Below are positions 17,608 through 27,157 of a stretch of DNA of 64,000 bases, piece after piece (position 1 is the first letter of the stretch; each line of letters opens with the position of its first letter). Source of the DNA: Sphingomonas sp. A2-49. GTDB taxonomy: Bacteria > Pseudomonadota > Alphaproteobacteria > Sphingomonadales > Sphingomonadaceae. The DNA lies in contig NZ_JAJLPA010000001.1 of assembly GCF_025548555.1 (NCBI RefSeq), forward strand, positions 496,001 to 560,000. The letters run 5' to 3'. Under the pieces are notes generated by a model. That model searched no databases and was not told where the DNA came from. It saw only the letters and a list, made by a program, of their open reading frames with translations. The translations under genes and the position numbers were made by a program.

Positions 17608-17708
17608 AGGATGAGTCCTTCCGGTTGAGCCTCTGGGAAGCGGATGACGTCGGCCATGCGGCCGGCGCACCGGGCTATGATGCTTCCCATGCGGGGTTGA
17701 GGGGCGCG

Positions 17709-17737
17709 CCATTAGACCCGGACGACGCGAAACGCAA
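17709..17737 (-). promoter_or_regulatory. Candidate promoter of rpsB-tsf
   Basis: On the minus strand, TTGCGT (17737-17732) and TAATGG (17714-17709) are separated by 17 bases. This would start transcription about 95 nt before the rpsB ATG. Supported only by consensus likeness. Confidence 0.4.
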
Positions 17738-17770
17738 GCCGTTCCGGCGGCAGGCCCGCCCCACCGACGG

Positions 17771-17785
17771 GAACGGACACGGAAC
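17771..17785 (+). promoter_or_regulatory. LexA-type operator 1
   Basis: GAAC-GGACACG-GAAC, the complement of GTTC-N7-GTTC, the alphaproteobacterial SOS box. It ends 5 nt upstream of the -35 element TTGACA. Confidence 0.65.
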
Positions 17786-17790
17786 ATCGC

Positions 17791-17819
17791 TTGACATCAG
17801 GAACATGGATGGAACATAC
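17791..17819 (+). promoter_or_regulatory. Candidate sigma-70 promoter between LexA boxes
   Basis: TTGACA at 17791-17796, a perfect -35 element, a 17-nt spacer, and ACATAC at 17814-17819 as -10. Operator 2 covers the spacer and touches the -10, the usual layout for LexA repression. Transcription would begin near 17826, about 147 nt before the ATG at 17973. Confidence 0.6.
17801..17815 (+). promoter_or_regulatory. LexA-type operator 2
   Basis: GAAC-ATGGATG-GAAC, an exact second copy of the SOS box, placed inside the promoter spacer and overlapping the first two bases of the -10 element. Confidence 0.7.
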
Positions 17820-17889
17820 GGCGTCCAGACAGTGGACGACGGTGTCGCCTTCCTCGCCAACGGCATTTCGGGCCGGAACGGGAAAAGTG

Positions 17890-17904
17890 GAACCTGTCGG
17901 GAAC
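17890..17904 (+). promoter_or_regulatory. LexA-type operator 3
   Basis: GAAC-CTGTCGG-GAAC, a third exact copy, about 70 nt downstream of the predicted transcription start. It may strengthen repression as a roadblock or serve a second promoter I cannot identify. Confidence 0.6.
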
Positions 17905-17931
17905 GCACTGACGGATCATTGGTTCAGCGAG

Positions 17932-17940
17932 TTATCCACA
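17932..17940 (+). promoter_or_regulatory. Perfect DnaA box
   Basis: TTATCCACA, the strict DnaA consensus, lies 32 nt before the start codon of the small membrane protein and just downstream of the third LexA box. Only one copy is seen, so this is not an origin; a regulatory role is inferred. Confidence 0.5.
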
Positions 17941-17972
17941 GGTTACTCGCGACCTGCGAGGGAGTTGGTTCG

Positions 17973-18221
17973 ATGATTGCAACGGTGGTTTCGGTGCTGG
18001 GTGTTGTGCTGTTCGGTGGAGCGTTCCTGTGTGCGGTCGGCGTGATCGCGGCGAGCATCGTCCCGCAATGGCAACGCATCGCCCGCCTCGCCTCGGGCCA
18101 GGTCGAAACCGCCTTCTCGCCGCTGTCGGAACTCGCCTCGGCCGAGCGCCGCATCGCCGTCAGGCGCTGGGCGTCGGCTCCGGTCCCCGCGGGCGTTCGC
18201 CGGTTGCGCGCAGTCGCTTGA
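17973..18221 (+). CDS. Small single-pass membrane protein under probable SOS control
   Basis: An 82-residue protein. Residues 5-29 form one strong membrane span (VVSVLGVVLFGGAFLCAVGV), followed by about 50 residues with many Arg ([16 protein letters not shown]). The start ATG has GAGGGAG 8 nt upstream. Its promoter region holds three LexA-type operators and a DnaA box. Its last 62 nt overlap the 3' end of pssA on the other strand. I do not recognise the family. Known SOS-induced small membrane proteins such as SidA, YneA and DivS block cell division, so a division checkpoint role is a reasonable guess, not a demonstrated one. Confidence 0.7.
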   Translation: MIATVVSVLGVVLFGGAFLCAVGVIAASIVPQWQRIARLASGQVETAFSPLSELASAERRIAVRRWASAPVPAGVRRLRAVA

Positions 18222-19014
18222 TCCGGGCGTAGCTCGCGACGCTGAACGGGATCGTGACTAGGTAACCGACGCAGATCGCGCTGAGCGTGTGCCAGGGCGC
18301 CGATACCAGTGCGGCGCCGAGGAAGACGACCAGAGCGATCGCCTCGAAGCGCACGGTCCGCCGCAGTTTTAGCGACGACCATGAGAAGGTGGCGACGCTC
18401 GATACCATCAGCAGCGCGATGAACGCGACCCATGGCGCGACCAGCCATGGCGAGGCGAAGACCGGCTGATCGGTCCAGAACCAGAAGTACATCGGCAGCA
18501 TGGCGAGTCCCGCACCGGCCGGGGCGGGCACGCCGGTCAGGAAGCCGGCGGATTTGTGCGGCTGATCGGTTTCGTCGATCTTCGCATTGAACCGGGCGAG
18601 GCGCAGGGCGCAGAAGACCGCGAGGATAAGGCTGCTGATCCAGCCGAGCCGCGGCAGCGCCGCCAGCGACCACAGATACAGGATCAATGCCGGCGCGACG
18701 CCGAACGAAATGGCGTCGGACAGCGAATCGAGCTCCGCGCCGAACCGGCTCTCGCCATGCAGCATCCGGGCGATGCGGCCGTCGAGGCCATCGAGAACAC
18801 CCGCGACCATAATCATCGCAACCGCGCTCTGCCAATCGCCGCCGATCGCGAAGCGCACGCCGCTGAGCCCCGAGCACAAAGCGAGCGCGGTGACCGCGTT
18901 CGGCGCGACCGCACGCAACGGCAGGCCGCGGGGCCGGCGTGGCAACCGGCGCCGGACGGGCTCGTCGCCGTCGAGCGAATCGTCGGTGGCGTCGCCGATG
19001 ATGCCGGGGATCAT
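18160..19014 (-). CDS. pssA: CDP-diacylglycerol-serine O-phosphatidyltransferase
   Basis: A 284-residue membrane enzyme that joins CDP-diacylglycerol and serine to phosphatidylserine. The CDP-alcohol phosphotransferase motif is complete: DGLDGRIAR, then GAELDSLSD about nine residues on. Around seven hydrophobic segments follow. The N-terminal 30 residues are Arg-rich. It overlaps psd by 4 nt (ATGA), so the two are translationally coupled and make phosphatidylethanolamine together. Its C-terminus overlaps the small membrane gene on the other strand. Confidence 0.95.
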   Translation of the reverse strand: MIPGIIGDATDDSLDGDEPVRRRLPRRPRGLPLRAVAPNAVTALALCSGLSGVRFAIGGDWQSAVAMIMVAGVLDGLDGRIARMLHGESRFGAELDSLSDAISFGVAPALILYLWSLAALPRLGWISSLILAVFCALRLARFNAKIDETDQPHKSAGFLTGVPAPAGAGLAMLPMYFWFWTDQPVFASPWLVAPWVAFIALLMVSSVATFSWSSLKLRRTVRFEAIALVVFLGAALVSAPWHTLSAICVGYLVTIPFSVASYARIKRLRATGERPRGPEPTPSA

Positions 19015-19742
19015 TGTGCGATCCCGCTCACGGGGGTGCCGCCGACGCGGCCGATGATCGTCTCTCCGGCGATGCTCCGCTGGCCGAGCACGACCTGCGG
19101 CACGATGTCGTCGGGCAGGAACACGTCGACGCGGCTGCCGAAGCGGATCAGGCCGACGCGCTGGCCGGTCGCGACCATGTCGCCCGGCTTGACGAAGGGC
19201 ACGATGCGCCGCGCGACGAGGCCCGCGATCTGGGTGAAGCCGATGCGGCGCCCGTCGCGGCCCTCCACGACGATATGCTGGCGCTCGTTCTCGTCGGACG
19301 CCTTGTCGAGGTCGGCGTTGAGGAACTTGCCGCTGATATAGACGACCTGGCGGATCGTGCCCGCGATCGGCGTGCGGTTGATGTGGACGTCGAACACCGA
19401 CATGAAGATCGACACCCGGGTCAACGGCGCCTCGCCGAGGTCGCCGACCAGTTCACGCGGCACCGCGACCTTCTGGATCATCGTCACCAGCCCGTCGGCG
19501 GGCGCGACGATCAGCCCGTCGCCGACCGGGGTGGTCCGCACCGGATCGCGAAAGAAGGTCAGCACCCAGACGACGACACCGATCAGCGGCCAGAACAGCA
19601 CCTTGGTGACGATCGTAGCGATCAGCGTGATGCCCAGCGCGATGGCGGCGTATTTGTGACCTTCGGGATGGACGGACGGGAAGCGCCACTTGACCGTCGT
19701 CGTCGGCAGCGGTGTGTGGGGAGGCTTTTCGAGCGATGGCAT
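19011..19742 (-). CDS. psd: Phosphatidylserine decarboxylase, short pyruvoyl type
   Basis: A 243-residue proenzyme that decarboxylates phosphatidylserine to phosphatidylethanolamine. It has one or two membrane spans near residues 30-70 ([20 protein letters not shown]). Cleavage is expected at Gly-Ser in [10 protein letters not shown], giving the pyruvoyl Ser. [14 protein letters not shown] is the other family block. I use the ATG at 19742; a GTG six nt upstream is possible. It is first in the psd-pssA pair. Confidence 0.93.
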   Translation of the reverse strand: MPSLEKPPHTPLPTTTVKWRFPSVHPEGHKYAAIALGITLIATIVTKVLFWPLIGVVVWVLTFFRDPVRTTPVGDGLIVAPADGLVTMIQKVAVPRELVGDLGEAPLTRVSIFMSVFDVHINRTPIAGTIRQVVYISGKFLNADLDKASDENERQHIVVEGRDGRRIGFTQIAGLVARRIVPFVKPGDMVATGQRVGLIRFGSRVDVFLPDDIVPQVVLGQRSIAGETIIGRVGGTPVSGIAQ

Positions 19743-19859
19743 AACCACGCGGTGTACCCGTGCCTTTCGTGCAACACAATCTTCGCGGACCGCGACGGTT
19801 GATCCCCTGCCCGCTTGTGCCTAGACGCAGGCGCAAATTCCCTCCCGCAGGAAGAGCGC

Positions 19860-21080
19860 ATGGCCAAGATTCAGGTGAAGAACCCGATCGTCGAGATCGA
19901 CGGCGACGAGATGACGCGGATCATCTGGGAATGGATCCGCGAACGCCTCATCAAGCCCTATCTCGACATCGAGCTCGACTATTACGACCTCGGCATCGAG
20001 CATCGCGACGCGACCGAGGACCGCGTGACGGTGGATGCGGCCAGGGCGACGCAGAAGCACGGCGTCGCGGTCAAGTGCGCGACGATCACCCCCGACGAAC
20101 AGCGCGTCGAGGAATTCGGCCTCAAGAAGATGTGGAAGTCGCCCAACGGCACGATCCGCAACATCCTGGGCGGCGTGGTCTTCCGCGAGCCGATCGTCAT
20201 CAAGAACGTGCCCCGCCTGATCCCCGGCTGGACGCACCCGATCGTCGTCGGCCGTCATGCGTTCGGCGACCAGTACAAGGCGACCGATTTCCGCGTGCCC
20301 GGCCCCGGCAAGCTGCGCCTCGTCTTCGAAGGCGACGACGGCACGCTGATCGACGAGGAGGTGTTCCAGTTCCCTTCGTCGGGCGTCGCGATGGGCATGT
20401 ACAACCTCGACGATTCGATCCGCGACTTCGCGCGGGCGTCGATGCACTACGGCCTCAACCTCAAGTGGCCGGTCTACCTCAGCACCAAGAACACGATCCT
20501 CAAGGCCTATGACGGCCGCTTCAAGGACCTGTTCGCCGAGGTGTTCGAGGCCGAATTCAAGGACAAGTTCAAGGAAGCGGGCATCGTCTACGAACATCGC
20601 CTGATCGACGACATGGTCGCATCGGCGCTGAAGTGGAACGGCGAGTTCGTGTGGGCGTGCAAGAACTACGACGGCGACGTCCAGTCCGATCAGGTCGCAC
20701 AGGGCTTCGGCAGCCTCGGCCTGATGACCTCGGTCCTGCTGACCCCGGACGGCAAGACCGTGGAGGCCGAGGCCGCGCACGGCACGGTCACGCGCCACTT
20801 CCGCCAGCATGAACAGGGCAAGGCGACGTCGACCAATCCGATCGCGTCGATCTTCGCCTGGACCGGCGGCCTGAAGTATCGCGGCAAGTTCGACGAGACG
20901 CCCGACGTGGTGAGGTTCGCCGAGACGCTGGAACGGTGCTGCATCGAATGCGTCGAGAACGGCCAGATGACCAAGGACCTCGCGATCCTGATCGGCCCGG
21001 AACAGCCGTGGATGACCACCGAGCAATTCTTCGAGGCGGTCCGCGCCAACCTCGAAGGCAAGATGGCGAACTGGGGCTAA
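19860..21080 (+). CDS. icd: NADP-dependent isocitrate dehydrogenase, eukaryotic-like dimer type
   Basis: A 406-residue TCA-cycle enzyme that oxidatively decarboxylates isocitrate to 2-oxoglutarate. It begins [20 protein letters not shown] and shows [12 protein letters not shown] for substrate binding, [11 protein letters not shown] with the metal-binding Asp, and [14 protein letters not shown] for NADP. This is the subfamily II sequence common in alphaproteobacteria, not the E. coli type. The ATG at 19860 is preceded by GCAGGAAG. A strong terminator follows at 21102. Confidence 0.96.
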   Translation: MAKIQVKNPIVEIDGDEMTRIIWEWIRERLIKPYLDIELDYYDLGIEHRDATEDRVTVDAARATQKHGVAVKCATITPDEQRVEEFGLKKMWKSPNGTIRNILGGVVFREPIVIKNVPRLIPGWTHPIVVGRHAFGDQYKATDFRVPGPGKLRLVFEGDDGTLIDEEVFQFPSSGVAMGMYNLDDSIRDFARASMHYGLNLKWPVYLSTKNTILKAYDGRFKDLFAEVFEAEFKDKFKEAGIVYEHRLIDDMVASALKWNGEFVWACKNYDGDVQSDQVAQGFGSLGLMTSVLLTPDGKTVEAEAAHGTVTRHFRQHEQGKATSTNPIASIFAWTGGLKYRGKFDETPDVVRFAETLERCCIECVENGQMTKDLAILIGPEQPWMTTEQFFEAVRANLEGKMANWG

Positions 21081-21101
21081 GCCTTTCGGTTCAGATGGTT
21101 T

Positions 21102-21140
21102 CGGGGCCTGGAAACGCCGTTTCCGGGCCCCGTCTCTTTT
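21102..21140 (+). terminator. Rho-independent terminator after icd
   Basis: CGGGGCCTGGAAAC and GTTTCCGGGCCCCG pair across a three-base loop with one mismatched position, followed by TCTCTTTT. It starts 22 nt after the icd stop. Confidence 0.8.
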
Positions 21141-21180
21141 CGCGCTTGCACACGAGCATCGGTTCGGGCCAGCTTGCGCG

Positions 21181-21912
<732 letters not shown>

Positions 21913-21916
21913 CAGG

Positions 21917-22300
21917 ATGCCGTTCGACGCGATCAACCCGCCCGAATTCCCCACCCCGATCGCACCCTATTCGGCGGGCGCGAGGGCCGGCAACACCGTC
22001 TATGTCTCGGGCGTGCTGGCATTGGGCGAAGGCGGCGTCGTCCTCCACCCCGGCGATGTCGCGGCACAGACACGCGCCGTGCTCGACACCATCGCGACGA
22101 CGCTCGCCGCCGCCGGCGCGACCCTCGCAGACGTCGCGATGAACCACATCTTCCTCAAGGATTTCGCCGATTATGCCGCCTTCAACGCGGTCTATGCCGA
22201 CTATTTTCCTGGGGCGAAGCCCGCCCGCTACTGCATCCGCGCGGACCTCGTGAAGCCCGACTGCCTGGTCGAGATCGCCAGCGTGGCGCACCTGGCCTGA
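21917..22300 (+). CDS. rutC: RutC, Rid-family deaminase for aminoacrylate
   Basis: A 127-residue YjgF/YER057c/UK114 protein. It shows [20 protein letters not shown] at the N-terminus, and the conserved Arg near the end in [18 protein letters not shown]. By family it converts 3-aminoacrylate to malonic semialdehyde. It lies 4 nt after rutB and overlaps rutD by one base (TGATG). Confidence 0.92.
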   Translation: MPFDAINPPEFPTPIAPYSAGARAGNTVYVSGVLALGEGGVVLHPGDVAAQTRAVLDTIATTLAAAGATLADVAMNHIFLKDFADYAAFNAVYADYFPGAKPARYCIRADLVKPDCLVEIASVAHLA

Positions 22301-23085
22301 TGCCCGACGCGGGCGGCCTCCATTACGAGGTGCACGGCCCGCACGACGCGCCGGTGCTGTTGCTGTCGTCGGGGCTCGGCGGTCTGGCACACTATTGGAC
22401 GCCCAATCTCGCGGCGCTGGCGCGGCGCTATCGCGTCGTGACCTACGATCATCGCGGCACCGGGCGGTCCGACCGCACGGTGCCGGGCGACCTGACGCTG
22501 GAGGCGGTCGGGCGCGACATGGTGCTGCTGCTCGATACGCTCGGCATCGCGCGCGCGACGCTGATCGGCCACGCGATCGGCGGCATGGCCGGCCTCGCGG
22601 TCGCGCTGGCGCAGCCCGAACGGCTCGAACGGCTGGTCGTCATCAACGGCTGGTCGCGGCTCGATCCACACACCGCCCGTTGCCTCGACACGCGGCTGGC
22701 GCTGCTGCGCGACAGCGGGCCGCGCGCGTTCCTGCATGCGCAACCCCTGTTCCTGTATCCCGCGCAATGGATCTCCGACCATCACGACGCCTTGCAGGCG
22801 GAGGAAGAGGCGATGCTGGCGCATTTCCCGGGGGCGGAGATGGTGCAGCGGCGGATCGCGGCGGCGCGGCGCTTCGACGTCGACGGGAGGCTTGGCGCGG
22901 TGCGCGTGCCCACGCTGGTCGTCGTGAGCGAGGACGACATGCTGGTGCCGCCGGCGCGGTCGGAACGGCTGGCGGCCGGCATTTCCGAGGCGCAGCTCGC
23001 GCGGATGGCGACGGGGGGCCATGCCTGCAACGTCACCCGCGCGGATCATTTCAACATGTGGCTGCTCGACTGGCTCGACGGCTGA
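22300..23085 (+). CDS. rutD: RutD, alpha/beta-hydrolase of the Rut pathway
   Basis: A 261-residue alpha/beta-hydrolase fold protein. It has the oxyanion region [23 protein letters not shown], the nucleophile elbow GHAIGG, and acid/His regions [11 protein letters not shown] and GGHACNVT. The elbow has Ala where a hydrolase has Ser; as I recall the E. coli protein shares this (GHALG), so it is a family trait. The proposed step is aminoacrylate breakdown. It lies between rutC and rutA with tight spacing. Confidence 0.88.
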   Translation: MPDAGGLHYEVHGPHDAPVLLLSSGLGGLAHYWTPNLAALARRYRVVTYDHRGTGRSDRTVPGDLTLEAVGRDMVLLLDTLGIARATLIGHAIGGMAGLAVALAQPERLERLVVINGWSRLDPHTARCLDTRLALLRDSGPRAFLHAQPLFLYPAQWISDHHDALQAEEEAMLAHFPGAEMVQRRIAAARRFDVDGRLGAVRVPTLVVVSEDDMLVPPARSERLAAGISEAQLARMATGGHACNVTRADHFNMWLLDWLDG

Positions 23086-23102
23086 AACGGGGGAAGCAGG
23101 GC

Positions 23103-24161
23103 ATGCAGGTCGGCGTTTTCGTACCCATCAACAACAATGGCTGGCTCATCAGCGAGAACGCGCCGCAGTACAAGCCGAGCTTCGACCTCAACAAGGCGAT
23201 CGCATTGAAGGCGGAAGAGCACGGGCTCGATTTCCTGCTGTCGATGATAAAACTGCGCGGGTTCGGCGGCAAGACCGAATTCTGGGAATACGGGCTGGAA
23301 AGCTTTACGCTGATGGCCGGGCTTGCCGCGGTCACCGAACGGATCAAGATCTATGCGACCTGCCCCACGCTGGTGATTCCGCCGGCGTTCGCCGCGCGCA
23401 TGTGCAACACCATCGATTCGATCAGCCACGGGCGGTTCGGCCTGAACCTCATCACCGGATGGCAGCCGCCCGAATATACGCAGATGGGCATGTGGCCCGG
23501 CGATGAGCATTTTCGCAACCGGTACAAGATGCTGGACGAATATGCTCACATCCTGCGCGAATTTTGGGCGGACGGCGTCTCCGACTTCAAGGGCGACTAT
23601 TATACGATGGAGGATTGCCGGGTCCGGCCCCAGCCGACCGGGGACATGACGATCATCTGCGCCGGCTCGTCGGACGAGGGCCTGGCATTCTCGGCCAAAT
23701 GGGCTGACTATGCCTTTTGCCTGGGCAAGGGCGTCAACACCCCCACCGCGTTCGCGTCGAACAATGATCGGCTGGCGCAGGCGACCGCGAAGACGGGGCG
23801 CGACGTGTCGGTGTTCGTGCTGGTGATGATTATCGCGGCCGAGACGGACGAGGACGCGATGGCCAAATGGCGGCATTACAACGCCGGCGTCGACATGGAA
23901 GCCATCGCTTGGCTCGCCGACCAAGGGGCAAAGGACACGGTCAACGCATCGACCAACGTGCGCCAGCTCGCCGCGCCGGAGGGCGCCGTCAACATCAACA
24001 TGGGCACGCTGGTGGGCAGCTATGCGAGCGTGGCCCGCATGCTCGACGAGATGGCGGCGGTGCCCAACACCGGCGGCGTGCTGCTGACCTTCGACGATTT
24101 CCTGCAGGGCGTGGAGGATTTCGGAACGCGTATCCAGCCGCTGATGACCAGCCGGCAATAG
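23103..24161 (+). CDS. rutA: Pyrimidine monooxygenase RutA
   Basis: A 352-residue flavin monooxygenase of the luciferase-like family that opens the uracil ring between N3 and C4. It starts [17 protein letters not shown] and contains [20 protein letters not shown] and [18 protein letters not shown], strongly RutA-like. GGGGGAAG lies upstream of the ATG. It is the last gene here, whereas E. coli has rutA first. The partner flavin reductase RutF is not in this window. A hairpin follows at 24175. Confidence 0.94.
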   Translation: MQVGVFVPINNNGWLISENAPQYKPSFDLNKAIALKAEEHGLDFLLSMIKLRGFGGKTEFWEYGLESFTLMAGLAAVTERIKIYATCPTLVIPPAFAARMCNTIDSISHGRFGLNLITGWQPPEYTQMGMWPGDEHFRNRYKMLDEYAHILREFWADGVSDFKGDYYTMEDCRVRPQPTGDMTIICAGSSDEGLAFSAKWADYAFCLGKGVNTPTAFASNNDRLAQATAKTGRDVSVFVLVMIIAAETDEDAMAKWRHYNAGVDMEAIAWLADQGAKDTVNASTNVRQLAAPEGAVNINMGTLVGSYASVARMLDEMAAVPNTGGVLLTFDDFLQGVEDFGTRIQPLMTSRQ

Positions 24162-24174
24162 GACGGAACGCAAA

Positions 24175-24197
24175 ACGGGAGCCGCGCGGGCTCCCGT
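24175..24197. terminator. Hairpin between convergent rutA and a hydrophilic-protein gene
   Basis: ACGGGAGCC and GGCTCCCGT form a perfect 9-bp stem with a five-base loop. AAAA precedes it on the plus strand, so it serves the minus-strand gene best (stem followed by UUUU on that strand), but it could act both ways. Confidence 0.65.
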
Positions 24198-24219
24198 CTC
24201 GTCGTCGGATCGCGGTCGG

Positions 24220-24465
24220 TCAGCGGTTCATGTCGCCCTGCCCGCCACGGTCCGATCCCGCCGCATCGTCACGGCCGGCATCGCCATGGTTGCCATAGCC
24301 CGCGCCTGATCCCTGCCCGCCATCCGTGCGGTTGGGGTTCTGGCCGGCGCCCTGGTCGCGGTTCTGCTGGTTCTGCTGGCGATCCATGCCCTGGTCGCGA
24401 TCCTGATCCTGACGATCGGTATCGTTGCCCTGGCCCATGCCGCCTTGCGTGTTCTGCTCTGCCAT
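24220..24465 (-). CDS. Small hydrophilic low-complexity protein rich in Gly, Gln, Asp and Asn
   Basis: An 81-residue protein made almost wholly of Gly, Gln, Asp, Asn and Arg (for example DRQDQDRDQGMDRQQNQQN), with no hydrophobic core, signal peptide or Cys. It is probably unstructured. AGGAG lies 6 nt before the third of three consecutive ATGs, which I choose (MAEQNTQGG). The composition fits hydrophilins, small stress proteins with high Gly and hydrophilicity, but similarity is by composition only. Confidence 0.6.
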   Translation of the reverse strand: MAEQNTQGGMGQGNDTDRQDQDRDQGMDRQQNQQNRDQGAGQNPNRTDGGQGSGAGYGNHGDAGRDDAAGSDRGGQGDMNR

Positions 24466-24572
24466 CATCATCTCCTGCGTTTTCATCGACCCCGTCTTCG
24501 CGGGGCAGGATCACAACGGGAGGGTCGGTCCGAATATCCTCGACTGGTCGCAGCGCTGATCTGCATCAGTCG

Positions 24573-25961
24573 TTATCTGTCGGTCCGCCCGTAGACGGTG
24601 ACGCCCAGATCACGCGCGATGGGGCGATAGTGAGCAGCGATCGCCCGGTCGACGAGCGCCGGCGTACGGCCGTTGTCGTCCACCGGGGTACGGCCGGTGA
24701 CGATCACCGGCGGCGCGGCGCGCAGGATCCGGGCGACCTCGCGCGCCGGATCGACACCGATCGCGCGATATTCGCTCGCCTGGATCAGGTGCGGCGGAAA
24801 CGGATAGCGCGTCGGCAGGCAGGCCCGCGTCGCGGTGTAGAGTGCGGGCGGCGCCTGGAAGACGAAGGGGCATCCCCCGGCGCGCGCGCGATCGATCACC
24901 GCGGCCAGCGCGGCGAGCTTGCGGCGATCCTGCACGGTCTCGCCGGAATGCGGATAGCCGCTGAGCAGCAGCAGGCCGGCGCCGGTGACGGCGGCCAACA
25001 GGCGCATCGGCCGGCGCCCCAGCGCCAGCCCCGCCGCAACGGCGATCGGCACCAGCAGCGGCAGCGCGTAATGATTGAAATAGGGCGGGACGAGCAGCCA
25101 GCCGATCGTCGCGACGATCAGCCACCCCCCGAGGAACCGGCGTGCATCGCCGGTCGCGGCGGCGAGGCCGCCTGCCGCGATCGCGACCGGCACGAACAGC
25201 ACGATCGCGCTCCCGAACAGATGGCCGGCGATCGGGTCGCGCGGCGTCGTCCGGCGCAGGAAGATCGATTCGACGTTCGCGAACCACCAGGCATCGCCAT
25301 GCCCCATGCCCGCATAGACGCCGCAGGCGACGAGCGTCGGCAGGCAGGCGACGCTGGCGTAGAGCAAGGCGTCACCGAACAGCCGGGCCGCGGCCGGGCG
25401 CCGGCGCCATGACGCCACCAGCAGCGCGATGCCGAAGACTGCGCCTTCGAACACCACCGTCGGCTTGATCTGCAACGCGAGCCCGACCAGCAGCATCGCG
25501 GCGAGCCCGGAACGGCGATCGCCGTCGCGCCCGCGCCACGTCAGCCATGCGGCGGCGGCGACCAGCGCATTGTAGAACACCGGCGACTGGCCGCCCCGCC
25601 CGCCGCACAGTTCGAGCCAGACGAGGTAGAGCAGCGCGGCGGGCAGCGCACCCGCGGGCCGGCCCAGGCGCCGGACGCATGCCGCGATCGACCCGGCGGT
25701 GGCGACCGCGGCAGCCGTGGCGGCCAGCTGATAGGCGACGATCGCATCGATCGGCAGCGCCTGCGTCGCGGCATAGATCAGGAACAGCCCGATCGGCTTG
25801 CGATCCCAGATGTCGACATAGGGGATCGCCCCCTGCCACATCCGCTGGCCGACGAGCAGGTACATCTGTTCGTCGAGGTCGACGAGCGGGTTGCCGATGT
25901 CCGGCAGGCGCAGCGCCACCGCCGCAAGGATCAGGACCAGCCAGGTAGCGCGCATGCTCAT
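24573..25961 (-). CDS. GT-C fold glycosyltransferase-like membrane protein (ArnT/PMT type)
   Basis: A 462-residue protein with about ten hydrophobic segments. The N-terminus is typical of dolichyl-phosphate-mannose-dependent transferases: PLVDLDEQMYLLVGQRM with the catalytic acidic residue in the first periplasmic loop, then GAIPYVDIWDRKPIG. The C-terminal 100 residues are soluble. By family it would move a sugar from a polyprenyl phosphate to a lipid or protein outside the membrane; donor and acceptor are unknown. Two ATGs (25961, 25955) are possible. It stands alone. Confidence 0.75.
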   Translation of the reverse strand: MSMRATWLVLILAAVALRLPDIGNPLVDLDEQMYLLVGQRMWQGAIPYVDIWDRKPIGLFLIYAATQALPIDAIVAYQLAATAAAVATAGSIAACVRRLGRPAGALPAALLYLVWLELCGGRGGQSPVFYNALVAAAAWLTWRGRDGDRRSGLAAMLLVGLALQIKPTVVFEGAVFGIALLVASWRRRPAAARLFGDALLYASVACLPTLVACGVYAGMGHGDAWWFANVESIFLRRTTPRDPIAGHLFGSAIVLFVPVAIAAGGLAAATGDARRFLGGWLIVATIGWLLVPPYFNHYALPLLVPIAVAAGLALGRRPMRLLAAVTGAGLLLLSGYPHSGETVQDRRKLAALAAVIDRARAGGCPFVFQAPPALYTATRACLPTRYPFPPHLIQASEYRAIGVDPAREVARILRAAPPVIVTGRTPVDDNGRTPALVDRAIAAHYRPIARDLGVTVYGRTDR

Positions 25962-26022
25962 GCCGCCGCCCTTGTGCCGCAAGATGGTTAGCGAGGCGAT
26001 AAGGCGGGGTGACCGCCCCCGA

Positions 26023-27102
26023 TCAGAACAATTCGCCCTGCGGCCCCGCCGGCGGCCGGAACAGGTCGCAGCGCAGCGGCGTGCTGCGGCTGGCAAGCCC
26101 GTGCTTGCGGATCGCGATGCGGAACCGCGTCCGCAGCAGCTCCGCCCAGGGCCCGGACCCGCGCATCCGGGTGAAGAAGTCGGGATCGTTGTCCCGATCC
26201 CCGCGCAGCGACCGGATCGTCGCCATCACCTTGGCGGCGCGATCGGGGAAATGCGTGTCGAGCCACGCGCGGAACAGCGGTGCGACCTCGTGCGGCAAAC
26301 GGATCGGGATGAAGAAACACCCCCGCGCCCCCGCCTCCGCCGCCCGTTCGACCAGATGTTCGAGCTCATGGTCGGTGATCCCCGGGATGACGGGCGCGAT
26401 CGAGACGTAGACGGGGACGCCGGCATCGGCGAGCGCCCGCACCGCCTTCAGCCGCCGTTCGGGATGCGGCGCGCGCGGCTCGACCGTCGCGGCGATCCGC
26501 GCGTCGAGCGAGGTGATCGACAGCGCCACCCCGGCGAGCCCCTCGGCCGCCATCGGTACGAGCAGGTCGAGGTCGCGCAGCACGCGATCCGACTTGGTGG
26601 TGATGGTCAGCGGGTGGCGGGTCTCGGCGAGCACCGCCACGATGTCGCGCGTGATTCGCCAGTCGCTTTCGATCGGCTGATAGGGGTCGGTGTTGGTGCC
26701 GAGCGCGATCGGCGCGACCGCATAGCCGCGCTTGCCCAGTTCGGCGCGAAGCAGCGCCGCCGCATCGGGCTTGGCGAACAGCCGCGATTCGAAATCGAGG
26801 CCGGGCGACAGGTCGTGAAAGGCATGCGTCGGTCGCGCGAAACAATAGATGCAGCCATGTTCGCAGCCGCGATACGGATTGATCGAGCGATCGAAACCGA
26901 TGTCGGGCGAGGCGTTGCGGCTGATGATCGTCCGCGGATGCTCGCGCGTGACGCTGGTGCGCAGCGGCGGCGGCGCACCGTCGATCGCGCCCCGCGCATC
27001 CAGCCAGTCGCCATCCGCCTCCGTCTGCGGCAGGTTGAAGCGCCGGCTTTCGGCGTTGACGGTGGCTCCGCGGACGGGGCGTCTGGCATGCTGCGGGGCC
27101 AT
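26023..27102 (-). CDS. Radical SAM protein, PA0069/SplB-like
   Basis: A 359-residue protein with the radical-SAM cluster motif CEHGCIYCFARPTH at about residues 80-93 (C-x3-C-x2-C). It also has the family blocks IISRNASPDIGFDRSINPYRG, ALGTNTDPYQP and SITSLDARIAATVEPRAP. This is the PA0069 family, related to spore photoproduct lyase but of unknown reaction. The start MAPQHARRPVRG is the first good ATG. It diverges from the VOC gene with 55 nt between them. Confidence 0.88.
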   Translation of the reverse strand: MAPQHARRPVRGATVNAESRRFNLPQTEADGDWLDARGAIDGAPPPLRTSVTREHPRTIISRNASPDIGFDRSINPYRGCEHGCIYCFARPTHAFHDLSPGLDFESRLFAKPDAAALLRAELGKRGYAVAPIALGTNTDPYQPIESDWRITRDIVAVLAETRHPLTITTKSDRVLRDLDLLVPMAAEGLAGVALSITSLDARIAATVEPRAPHPERRLKAVRALADAGVPVYVSIAPVIPGITDHELEHLVERAAEAGARGCFFIPIRLPHEVAPLFRAWLDTHFPDRAAKVMATIRSLRGDRDNDPDFFTRMRGSGPWAELLRTRFRIAIRKHGLASRSTPLRCDLFRPPAGPQGELF

Positions 27103-27157
27103 TGTGCGACGTTAGGGCGCGACGTAGAACATAGCAAGAACCTTGGAGGGCGAATCG

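Larger units (their letters stand above)
17608..17972. other. Divergent regulatory region between rpsB and a small membrane protein
   Basis: A 365-bp region holding promoters in both directions. It has a minus-strand promoter for rpsB, three LexA-type operators, a plus-strand promoter with a 17-bp spacer, a perfect DnaA box and a strong ribosome site before 17973. I see no protein gene inside it. The individual sites are listed separately. Confidence 0.7.

Noticed and set aside
17932-17940. Replication origin
   Set aside because: Only one DnaA box, no AT-rich unwinding region and no origin genes nearby.
17791-17976. 61-residue plus-strand frame across the SOS promoter
   Set aside because: Its start lies on the -35 element itself, upstream of the predicted transcript start.
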